From Verrucomicrobiota bacterium (lineage in GTDB: Bacteria > Verrucomicrobiota > Verrucomicrobiia > Limisphaerales > AV2), in the NCBI GenBank assembly GCA_003218935.1, contig QHPA01000146.1:1-5888 (forward strand): a stretch of 5,888 nucleotides of DNA. Direction: 5' to 3'. Positions 1 to 5,686 of this stretch are shown here, piece by piece. The notes beneath the pieces are model-generated. The model made no database searches. It was not told where the DNA came from and saw only the letters and a program-made list of their open reading frames with translations. Each line of letters begins with the position of its first letter. Positions within the stretch are counted from its first letter, which is position 1. A program made the translations under genes and the position numbers.

Positions 1-1531
1 TCTTCGCCAGTCCGGCTGGAGCGCCACCCTGGTCGAGCCACGCCGACTTGCCATCCGGGTGCGCCAGCACCACAAGGTTTCGCAGCATGTCCCGTTTCGG
101 CGAAATCATCAACACCGGCAATCGATCGCCTTTGCCCGCGCGGCCGATCGCCAGGTGCGACACCGTGTAGCTGGCGACTTTGCTCACTTCGCCCGCCTCC
201 ACCAGCAGATTGCCTTCGGGAAAATGGATCTGCAACGTGTGCCGCCACGCCGGCTCCATCACCTTCTTGAATCTGTCCAGCGACTCGCGGTCGCGCGGCC
301 TCAACGCGTCCAACTGCGCCCGGTCCCGTTGAATCAACGAATGAATGAACTCTTTCTCCGGCAACGCGCCGGCAGGCACCTTCCCGTCCGGCCACACGCG
401 CAACTCGACGTCCGGCTCTTTCGTGTAAGCCGCTTCCTTCAGCGACGACGCGTCGCGCAGTTTCAACAGCCATTTGCCGAACCACTCATAAACCGCCTCG
501 CGACTGGTCTGATTGTAGTTGTGATTGAAATCAAACCGCACGTAGCGCAGCCGGTCCTCCGCGTTGAGCAAGGTATAGATACCTGCCACCGCCGGCCCTT
601 CGACCGTCAATGTCATCTTCGTCCAGTCACCCGTGGCGGCGACGAGAATCTGCGGACGCGGCGCGGGCACGGCGGCGATTTCCATATTCGAATAATCAAC
701 GCGCAATCCGGGCGCATTCTCGCACGAGCAACCGCCCTGCATTGAGTGCGACACCATCACGATCGGCGCCTGCGCCGCCGGCCGTCCGTCCACCGCGCCG
801 AGGATGAACGTCTGCGTGCCGCCGCCCGATTCGCCCGTGCATGCCAGCCGCGACTTGTCCGCCTCCGGCAGCGACTCCAGAAAATCCAGCGCCCGGATGC
901 TGTTCCAGGTCTGCAATCCCATCAGGCTGATGTTCCAGAGCAGGTTCACTTCGTTCGTGGCGAAGCGCCGGTGCCGTTTGTAAAACTCCTCGCCCTGCGG
1001 CCAATCGGGAAATCCGGTGTCGTTGTAGCCGACCATGTCGTAGGAAAACGCGATCATACCCTGCTTCGCGAAATTGATGCACCGCGCGGCGATGCTTCCT
1101 TCGGCCGTGTCCGCCATCCGCCCGTTGGCCCAATGCCCGTGCGGGTTCAGGATCGCCGGGAACGGCCCGTCGCCCTTGGCCAGCGGCCGATACAAATTGC
1201 CCGCAAGATAAAAGCCGGGATACGTCTGGAAATATACCTTCTCGATGCTGTAACCGTCGCGCTCGACCTTGCCGAAAACGCGCGCGTCCAACGGCGTCTT
1301 CTCCGGCAGCGGCCACAACCCGCAACTGACGAGGGTGTTTTCGCGTATCTCTTTGGCCCGCGCTTCCCATTCGGTTCTCGACTCGATTTTCGGAAACGTG
1401 CGCGGCGTGTTCAAGTCCTTCACCGCGCCGGCCCGCTGATCGGAAGCGGGCAACGTTTGCGCCGGGAAAACGCGCGGCGATGTGGAAATCAAAGCGAGGA
1501 GAGCCAGCAGCGGAAAAGGGTTGGAGTTCAT
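1..1531 (-). CDS. Secreted alpha/beta hydrolase, acetyl xylan esterase-like (partial, C-terminus beyond left edge)
   Basis: The minus-strand frame is open from ATG at 1531 to the left edge, giving 510 residues without a stop. An in-frame TAG at 1547-1549, six codons upstream, leaves this ATG as the first possible start. Residues about 6-24 are a hydrophobic signal-peptide-like segment ending in FPA-Q, although it lacks the usual N-terminal positive charge. The fold follows the serine-hydrolase order: an oxyanion-loop motif NPHGHW (129-134), a nucleophile elbow GESGGG with Ser235, an acid candidate Asp302 in ATGDWTK, and His337 in FNHNYN. These match the acetyl xylan esterase/Abhydrolase_7-type families common in Planctomycetes and Verrucomicrobia. 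The likely role is removing acyl groups from plant or algal polysaccharides in the periplasm or outside, but the substrate is inferred. After about residue 370 a linker leads to a further region with an HPDG motif (491-494), possibly a second hydrolase domain. No clear Shine-Dalgarno site precedes the start. Confidence 0.88.
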   Translation of the reverse strand, partial: MNSNPFPLLALLALISTSPRVFPAQTLPASDQRAGAVKDLNTPRTFPKIESRTEWEARAKEIRENTLVSCGLWPLPEKTPLDARVFGKVERDGYSIEKVYFQTYPGFYLAGNLYRPLAKGDGPFPAILNPHGHWANGRMADTAEGSIAARCINFAKQGMIAFSYDMVGYNDTGFPDWPQGEEFYKRHRRFATNEVNLLWNISLMGLQTWNSIRALDFLESLPEADKSRLACTGESGGGTQTFILGAVDGRPAAQAPIVMVSHSMQGGCSCENAPGLRVDYSNMEIAAVPAPRPQILVAATGDWTKMTLTVEGPAVAGIYTLLNAEDRLRYVRFDFNHNYNQTSREAVYEWFGKWLLKLRDASSLKEAAYTKEPDVELRVWPDGKVPAGALPEKEFIHSLIQRDRAQLDALRPRDRESLDRFKKVMEPAWRHTLQIHFPEGNLLVEAGEVSKVASYTVSHLAIGRAGKGDRLPVLMISPKRDMLRNLVVLAHPDGKSAWLDQGGAPAGLAK

Positions 1532-1599
1532 GTGAGTGACGACAGGCTAACAACTCCACACGCGAGGGACAAGTTCTACCTTACTCCCTGAATTTTACC

Positions 1600-1617
1600 C
1601 GCGAATGACGCGAATCA
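1600..1617. repeat. Two tandem 9-bp units, CGCGAATga / CGCGAATca
   Basis: The heptamer CGCGAAT occurs at 1600-1606 and again at 1609-1615, a 9-bp period, each followed by a two-base NA. It lies about 70 bp upstream of the esterase start. Repeats of this kind (CGCGAAT with short spacers) are, as far as I recall, scattered through some GC-rich environmental genomes, so a dispersed repeat remnant is as likely as a regulator site. Only two units are present here. Confidence 0.4.
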
Positions 1618-1660
1618 GTTCTTGAAATCGGTTGCCATGAGCTGCGGAGCAGCGACAGAA

Positions 1661-1688
1661 GGTAGCCCACGGCTTCAGCCGTGGGGCT
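1661..1688 (+). repeat. REP-like hairpin with GTAG foot (plus orientation)
   Basis: GGTAG at 1661-1665 leads directly into a perfect 9-bp inverted repeat, CCCACGGCT (1666-1674) against AGCCGTGGG (1677-1685), with a two-base TC loop. Counting one bulged G at 1686, the AG of the foot also pairs with CT at 1687-1688. Outer bases CAGCGA (1650-1655) and TCGCTG (1690-1695) can pair as well, extending the structure. A GTAG tetranucleotide at the base of a GC-rich palindrome is the hallmark of REP elements mobilised by RAYT (Y1/IS200-like) transposases. No transposase gene is in the window, so assignment rests on structure only. There is no T-run after the hairpin, so it is not a standard terminator. 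Confidence 0.6.
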
Positions 1689-1771
1689 TTCGCTGGCCCG
1701 GTTACCTTGCGGCCATCCGTAGATCAGGTCAAATAGCGAGACGCACCCGAAGGTCATTCTGGGCTGATGGC

Positions 1772-1800
1772 AGTGCCTTAATTAAAATCAAGGCACTACC
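1772..1800 (-). repeat. Second GGTAG hairpin, AT-rich, opposite orientation
   Basis: Read on the minus strand, GGTAG (1800-1796) opens a 26-base near-perfect palindrome at 1797-1772: arm AGTGCCTTGATT, two-base TT loop, arm AATTAAGGCACT. The single non-Watson-Crick position would be a G-U wobble in RNA. Architecture matches the hairpin at 1661-1688 (GGTAG foot, two-base loop, closing CT), but the stem sequence is unrelated. The pair faces inward. An 8-bp direct repeat GGGCTGAT also lies at 1761-1768 and 1801-1808, on either side of this hairpin, and could be a target duplication or chance. Confidence 0.5.
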
Positions 1801-1989
1801 GGGCTGATCCGCTGCTCGACAAATGAGCGGGGAATCCGTAAACTTAAGCGGCATGGCCGCGGCAGCACTCACCAAATCCTGCAAGTGGCTGCTCATTGTT
1901 AAATGATATTGTGAATATGCTGACACAAAATCTGAGACTGACGCTTTTCCAGGCCGCCTTTTCGCAGGTTGAACCCTCCCGCGCCGCTC

Positions 1990-2940
1990 TCACCCGAATG
2001 CCGTCGTTTTTTTCAACCGCTCGATCAGGAATTCGAGGTAGTAACCGAAGCGTTCTTTCATTTCCTTGCGCGGCACAATGGCGTCAATGAGGCCGTGGTC
2101 CATGAGGAATTCCGCGGTCTGAAAACCGGGCGGCAGTTCGGCCTGCGTGGTGTCCTTGATGACGCGTGGGCCGGCGAAGCCGATCATGGCGCCCGGCTCG
2201 GCCAGGACCAGATCGCCCACGCTAGCGAAGCTGGCCATCACACCGGCATAGGTTGGATTGGTGAGGACGCTGAGGTACGGCAGCTTTTGTTTCGCGTGGT
2301 AAGCCAGCGCACCGCAGGTCTTGGCCATTTGCATGAGGCTGAACATGCCTTCATACATCCGCGCGCCGCCGCTGGTGGAAATGATGATGAGCGGCAACCC
2401 TTTTTCCGTCGCGGCCTCGATCAGGCGCGTCAACTTTTCCCCGACGACCGAGCCCATGGAACCGCCCAGGAAATCGAAGTCCATGACACCGAGCGCCAGG
2501 CGATGCCCGTCGATCTTCCCGATGCCGGTGATCACGGCGTCCTTGAGTTTGGTGGACTTTTGATACTCCTGCAATTTGTCGGTGTAGGCCGCCACGCCGG
2601 TGAACCTCAGCGCGTCCACGCTCGTCATCTGCGCGTCCATCTCCTCGAAAGAACAGGTTTCGACGAGGGCGTTGATGCGTTCGCGGGCGCCGATGGGGAA
2701 ATGATGGCCGCACTTGGTGCAGACCTTGAGGTTGTCGTCCAGCTCCTTGTCGAAAATCATCGTGGAGCATTTCGGACACTTCATCCACAAGCCTTCCGGG
2801 ATGTCGCGTTTCTTCGACTTGGTCGAACCGAGCTTCGGTTTTTTGGCGAAAGTGGTTTCGGAGCCGGCCGGTGGCGGGGTCACGGCGGGTTCGCCGGTTT
2901 CCAGGCCAAGGGTCTTTTTGCTGAAACTGGTGGTGGACAT
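1990..2940 (-). CDS. accD: Acetyl-CoA carboxylase carboxyltransferase subunit beta
   Basis: The 316-residue product matches AccD in length and motifs. AccD works in the cytoplasm with AccA to transfer the carboxyl group from carboxy-biotin (on AccB) to acetyl-CoA, giving malonyl-CoA for fatty acid synthesis. A four-cysteine zinc ribbon is visible at C55, C58, C74 and C77. The carboxyltransferase core follows: GGSMGSVVGEK (159-169), STSGGARMYEG (188-198), NPTYAGVMASFA (228-239) and EPGAMIGFAGPRV (248-260), then PPGFQTAEFL near 270-279. Two local differences from the E. coli-type sequence are Tyr196 after GGARM and Ala232 where PTxGGV usually has Gly. The first 50 residues are a low-complexity Pro/Lys/Thr-rich extension before the zinc ribbon, roughly twice the usual lead; the next in-frame Met (53) is too close to the ribbon to be the start. 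accA is not in the window. It is the last gene of the minus-strand cluster, and no clear Shine-Dalgarno or terminator is seen. Confidence 0.97.
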   Translation of the reverse strand: MSTTSFSKKTLGLETGEPAVTPPPAGSETTFAKKPKLGSTKSKKRDIPEGLWMKCPKCSTMIFDKELDDNLKVCTKCGHHFPIGARERINALVETCSFEEMDAQMTSVDALRFTGVAAYTDKLQEYQKSTKLKDAVITGIGKIDGHRLALGVMDFDFLGGSMGSVVGEKLTRLIEAATEKGLPLIIISTSGGARMYEGMFSLMQMAKTCGALAYHAKQKLPYLSVLTNPTYAGVMASFASVGDLVLAEPGAMIGFAGPRVIKDTTQAELPPGFQTAEFLMDHGLIDAIVPRKEMKERFGYYLEFLIERLKKTTAFG

Positions 2941-3045
2941 GACTCAGGAACGGGGTTGAGAGTTGAAGTTCAGGGGTTGAGCGCAATGAACCGGACGCGC
3001 GCGCGGTGTTCCTGCCCTGCTCAACTCGAATAAAATTTTCATAAA
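2941..3045 (-). promoter_or_regulatory. Leader between comF and accD with AT-rich block and 9-bp direct repeats
   Basis: The 105 bp upstream of accD hold an AT-rich block at about 3028-3050 (with AAAATTTT at 3032-3039), which stands out from the GC-rich surroundings and could carry an accD promoter. I could not fit well-spaced -35 and -10 boxes to it. GGGGTTGAG occurs at 2952-2960 and 2973-2981, starting 21 bp apart, about two helical turns. On the transcribed strand this reads as repeated CTCAACCCC just ahead of the start codon. Whether accD has its own promoter or is only read through from the upstream genes cannot be decided here. Confidence 0.3.
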
Positions 3046-3795
3046 TTACAATCCACGAGCGACCGTCCAGACGCAGACTTCTGCCGCGCCCGCCGCTTGC
3101 AAAGCGCGGGCGCAGGCGCTGGTCGTCGCGCCGGTCGTCAACACGTCGTCCACTATGATAATGCGCTCGCTGTCAAGTTGGCAACCGGGCCGGACGGCGA
3201 ACGCGTGGCGCACGTTGGCCGCGCGCTGTTCGCGTGTCAGCAACGTCTGCGTGCGGGTGGGCGCGACGCGGCGCAGCACGCGGCTGTCCACTGGAATCCC
3301 GGTGGCGGCGCCAAGACGGGCGGCGAGCCGTTCCGCCTGATTGAACTCGCGTTCGCGTTTTTTCAGAGGATGCAGCGGCACAGGCACGATCATGTCCCAG
3401 TGTTCAGCGGCCAATCCCGGACGGGCTGCGCGGACCAGCAAATCGGCCAGAAACGGTTCAAACCAGAGCGCCCGCTGATATTTGTAGCGATGAATGACAT
3501 CGAGCACCAGCTTGCCGGCGACGACTGCGGCCCTCGCGGATTGGAAACGAAGTTCCATTTGCCGGCAATTGCTGCATTCAAACCGTGTCGTAATCTCGCC
3601 TTCATACGGCAGGCCACAACACTCACAGAACGGCGGCTTGATAAAGCGCACGCTTTGCCAGCAATGCGCCCCGACGTAGCCTTCGGACGCCGTCGTAGAT
3701 TCGGAATAACAGAGTTGACAAACGCGAGGATAGAAAAACGCCAGCCCGGCATCAAGCCAGCTTTTCAGTCCGGTTTTCAAGACAAACGAGCTCAC
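3046..3795 (-). CDS. comF: ComF family phosphoribosyltransferase-like protein
   Basis: The 249-residue product has the ComF/GntX layout. An N-terminal zinc-binding part carries CxxC pairs C26/C29, C57/C60 and C74/C77. A phosphoribosyltransferase-type domain follows, with RYKYQ (103-107), VPVPLHPLKKREREFNQAE (137-155) and the PRPP-loop motif IIIVDDVLTTGATT (212-225), whose paired Asp are D216 and D217. In naturally competent bacteria ComF helps move incoming single-stranded DNA into the cytoplasm; its catalytic activity is uncertain. The frame stays open far into the upstream gene, to about 4458, but that part reads as out-of-frame protease. I chose GTG at 3795 because it overlaps the upstream stop as GTGA and gives the normal family length; TTG at codon 6 is the only nearby alternative. 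The overlap predicts translational coupling to the CPBP gene. A competence role here is inferred, since no other com gene is in view. Confidence 0.93.
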   Translation of the reverse strand: MSSFVLKTGLKSWLDAGLAFFYPRVCQLCYSESTTASEGYVGAHCWQSVRFIKPPFCECCGLPYEGEITTRFECSNCRQMELRFQSARAAVVAGKLVLDVIHRYKYQRALWFEPFLADLLVRAARPGLAAEHWDMIVPVPLHPLKKREREFNQAERLAARLGAATGIPVDSRVLRRVAPTRTQTLLTREQRAANVRHAFAVRPGCQLDSERIIIVDDVLTTGATTSACARALQAAGAAEVCVWTVARGL

Positions 3796-4646
3796 CTGGT
3801 TGAGGGGGCGTCGGCGTTTTCCGCCCGTGGCAGCCGTTTTGAGAGCAGCCAGAGAGCGAGCGAAAGAACACCCAGCGCCAGCCAGCCATCGATCAACTGG
3901 CTCGTGCCCCAAAACGATGCGTTGGCGTCCGCCGCCTCGCGCGTGAGAAGGCCGTACGATTTCAGCCAGAAAATCCACCCCGCATGCAGGCCGATGGAAA
4001 AGAAAAGGTTGCCTGTGCGCTGGTATCCCAGCGCCAGGAGCGCGCCCGCCAGCGTCAGGTTGAAAAAACCGGGCACAACCTGCTCGAAATCCACAAAGCC
4101 GCGCAGCATCGTTGGCAAATGAACGAGGGCGTAAATCGCGCTGCTGATCACCAGCGCGGTTGGCCAGCGACACGTTTTCCGCAACGCGCCGAATATCGCG
4201 CCGCGAAATAAAATTTCCTCCAGCACGGCCACGACCGCCGCCGTCAGCGCCGCGCTTAAAACTTTTCCGATCAAACGCCCGGCTGAAAGGTCCGAGTTCA
4301 CCCCGCGCGCGCCGACCGCCAAAGCAACCCCCGCGAGGCAGGCCAGCGACGCAAAGCCAAACGCGAAACCGCCGGCCAGTTTGCGCCATTGGCCGGCCGG
4401 CTTCACCAGTCCCACGTCCGGCCAGGCGCGCATGCCTAGGCCGCGGAGCAGCGGCCACAGTCCGATCAAAGCCAGTGCCAGCAAGGAGCGGTTGACATAG
4501 CGGTGAAACGGATTATCCGCCAGCCTTTGAAGCGCCGGAAGATGAGCGGTAAGCGATTGAACAGTCAAGTACAACCACGGCGCCAGCAGCGCGCCTCCAA
4601 AAAATACAATTCCAGTGTAAATCAGCAGCGCGCGAACCGGACGCAT
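3792..4646 (-). CDS. CPBP family intramembrane glutamic endopeptidase
   Basis: The product has 284 residues and is rich in hydrophobic segments (about 8-30, 54-68, 91-112, 127-145, 162-176, 194-207, 212-229, 253-269), so it is an integral membrane protein. The three CPBP (Abi/Rce1-like) motifs are present: EExxxR as E143, E144, R148 in EEILFRG; Y172xxxH176 in the F/YxxxH position; and His221 in GLHAGW for the third. These form the glutamate/histidine active site known from Rce1. In eukaryotes the family trims prenylated proteins; bacterial members act in bacteriocin self-immunity or protein processing, and the substrate here is unknown. It heads the minus-strand cluster and its TGA stop (3794-3792) shares bases with the GTG of comF. 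The ATG at 4646 gives a sensible first membrane segment. No clear ribosome binding site precedes it. Confidence 0.93.
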   Translation of the reverse strand: MRPVRALLIYTGIVFFGGALLAPWLYLTVQSLTAHLPALQRLADNPFHRYVNRSLLALALIGLWPLLRGLGMRAWPDVGLVKPAGQWRKLAGGFAFGFASLACLAGVALAVGARGVNSDLSAGRLIGKVLSAALTAAVVAVLEEILFRGAIFGALRKTCRWPTALVISSAIYALVHLPTMLRGFVDFEQVVPGFFNLTLAGALLALGYQRTGNLFFSIGLHAGWIFWLKSYGLLTREAADANASFWGTSQLIDGWLALGVLSLALWLLSKRLPRAENADAPSTR

Positions 4647-4671
4647 CGACCAAACTTAATCTTCGCGCACG

Positions 4672-4689
4672 TTCCGGCCAAGTCCGGAA
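4672..4689. promoter_or_regulatory. Inverted repeat TTCCGG-N6-CCGGAA in the divergent intergenic region
   Basis: A perfect 6-bp inverted repeat, TTCCGG at 4672-4677 and CCGGAA at 4684-4689 with a 6-bp spacer, lies in the only 56 bp between the divergent protease and kinase genes. The symmetry and location fit a dimeric repressor or activator site shared by both promoters, but the arms are short and no matching regulator is in the window. Flanking promoter boxes are weak: on the minus strand TTGGCC and TAAGTT are 17 bp apart but match consensus poorly. Confidence 0.35.
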
Positions 4690-4702
4690 TTCGTTTTCTC
4701 CA

Positions 4703-5620
4703 ATGAAAAAGTCATGGCATGGGGTTGGCTGCCGTGTTAAAGAGCAGCAGCAATTTAAGATGCCGTTATTCGGACGTTCAGGAGCCCACGATGCCGAACT
4801 GCGCCGCCCCGGCCAGTTCGGCCCTTACTTTTTGCAGGAGTTGATCAACAGCGGCGGCATGGCCAGCATCTGGCTGGCGACGGACGCGCAAGGGAGGGCG
4901 GTGGCGATTCGTCTGTTGCACCATCCTCTCCGATTCAATTTTGCCGCCCGACGCCGTTTCCTCCGCGGCTGCGAAATATTGTCCAAAATCCACAGCCCTG
5001 AATACGTCATCACTTACATCGCGCACGGCAAAATCGACGGCGACCTTTTCCTGGCGATGGAATACGTCGAGGGCGAAAACCTGAAACTGCTCTGCGCGCG
5101 CGCCGATCCGGTGGTTACGGAAAGCATCGGCAACATTTTAATCGACATGGCGATTGCCCTCGAACACGTGCATGAAAGCGGCTTCATGCATCTGGATTTC
5201 AAGCCGGAAAACGTCCTGCTGACGCGCAACGCCAGGGTTCGGCTGGTGGACTTCGACCTGGCCCAGCCCAAGCCGGACAAGCCCAGGAAAATGTCGGACA
5301 ATCCCGGCACGCCGGCCTACATGGCGCCCGAACAAATTCGCCGCCAGCCGATCGACCATCGCGTGGATATTTTCGCTTACGGCGTCTCGGCTTACGAACT
5401 GCTCACCAATCGCAAGCCGTTTTCCGGTGATTCGGCCGGCGAAATTCTGCGCAAGCAACTCGATCGCAGTCTGGAATTCCTGGCGCCCCGCGAATTGAAT
5501 CCGGACATCCCTGCCGCGCTGGAAAAGACGATCTTAAAGTGCCTCGAACGCGACCCGGACAAGCGCTACCCCTACTTGAGCGTCCTGGTTCGCGACCTGC
5601 AAGCGGCGCTGTATGTGTGA
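4703..5620 (+). CDS. Serine/threonine protein kinase-like protein, altered catalytic motifs
   Basis: This 305-residue protein is a single Hanks-type kinase domain with no transmembrane segment or sensor domain, so it is probably cytoplasmic. Visible subdomains are a glycine loop NSGGMASIWLA (49-59), beta3 VAIR (67-70), an alphaC candidate Glu91, catalytic loop HLDFKPEN (163-170), metal site VDFDLAQ (182-188), activation segment GTPAYMAPEQ (202-211), Asp222 in the DHRVDIFAYG stretch, and Arg288 in the final RDPDKRYP. Catalytic Asp165, Lys167, Asn170 and metal-binding Asp183 are kept. However, the ATP-anchoring Lys is Arg70, HRD is HLD and DFG is DFD. No Lys lies in strands 1-3 to replace it as in WNK kinases. 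It may be a pseudokinase or an unusual active kinase. ATG 4703 gives the longest form; Met20 at 4760 is an equally plausible start, since residues 1-19 resemble no kinase leader. Neither has a good ribosome site. The gene stands alone, divergent from the CPBP gene. Confidence 0.92.
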   Translation: MKKSWHGVGCRVKEQQQFKMPLFGRSGAHDAELRRPGQFGPYFLQELINSGGMASIWLATDAQGRAVAIRLLHHPLRFNFAARRRFLRGCEILSKIHSPEYVITYIAHGKIDGDLFLAMEYVEGENLKLLCARADPVVTESIGNILIDMAIALEHVHESGFMHLDFKPENVLLTRNARVRLVDFDLAQPKPDKPRKMSDNPGTPAYMAPEQIRRQPIDHRVDIFAYGVSAYELLTNRKPFSGDSAGEILRKQLDRSLEFLAPRELNPDIPAALEKTILKCLERDPDKRYPYLSVLVRDLQAALYV

Positions 5621-5686
5621 CCGCCCACCTTCCCCCGAGGCGGCGGCGTGCTGTCTTCCGAACGAGTGTCGCGTCCGGGAGTGGAT

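Larger units (their letters stand above)
1532..1989. other. 458-bp intergenic region without a convincing gene
   Basis: This is the only long non-coding stretch in the window. It lies between two minus-strand genes, downstream of accD and upstream of the esterase, so it must hold whatever promoter the esterase has. It contains a short tandem repeat near 1600-1617, a GGTAG hairpin at 1661-1688 and an oppositely oriented one at 1772-1800. From 1801 to 1989 nothing recognisable is seen: the small reading frames there (for example 27 codons from ATG 1823, or a 65-codon minus-strand frame ending at 1729) have no ribosome site or familiar motif. A TAAAAT hexamer on the minus strand at 1597-1592 resembles a -10 box but has no good -35 partner at 16-18 bp. 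Confidence 0.7.

Noticed and set aside
59..1591. Long open frames on both strands (plus 59-745 and 746-1591, minus 696-1559) overlapping the esterase
   Set aside because: They are shadows of the minus-strand hydrolase frame, which alone shows the signal peptide, oxyanion loop and catalytic triad in order.
1592..1597. TAAAAT on the minus strand as a -10 box for the esterase promoter
   Set aside because: No acceptable -35 element lies at 16-18 bp, so it is not listed as a promoter.
1823..1906. Small 27-codon open frame in the intergenic region
   Set aside because: There is no ribosome binding site or recognisable motif, and the length is expected by chance.
1811..1909. Partial direct similarity GCTGCTC...AAATGA at 1811-1825 and 1888-1906
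   Set aside because: The shared blocks are short and differently spaced, consistent with chance.
1964..1978. T-loop-like GGTTCAACC on the minus strand, suggesting a tRNA
   Set aside because: No matching stem, acceptor arm or anticodon arm surrounds it.
1969..3033. 354-codon open frame on the plus strand opposite accD
   Set aside because: It is antisense to a well-supported accD and arises from codon bias in GC-rich DNA. Its translation is His/Arg/Gly-rich without known motifs.
3796..4458. N-terminal extension of the comF frame far into the CPBP gene (470 codons in total)
   Set aside because: The extra 221 codons are out-of-frame reading of the protease, rich in Arg/Gly with no domain. The protease frame has all CPBP motifs, and ComF has its usual length from GTG 3795.
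5621..5646. CCGCC...GGCGG hairpin after the kinase stop as a terminator
   Set aside because: The stem is only 5 bp with a long loop and no T-run follows on either strand.
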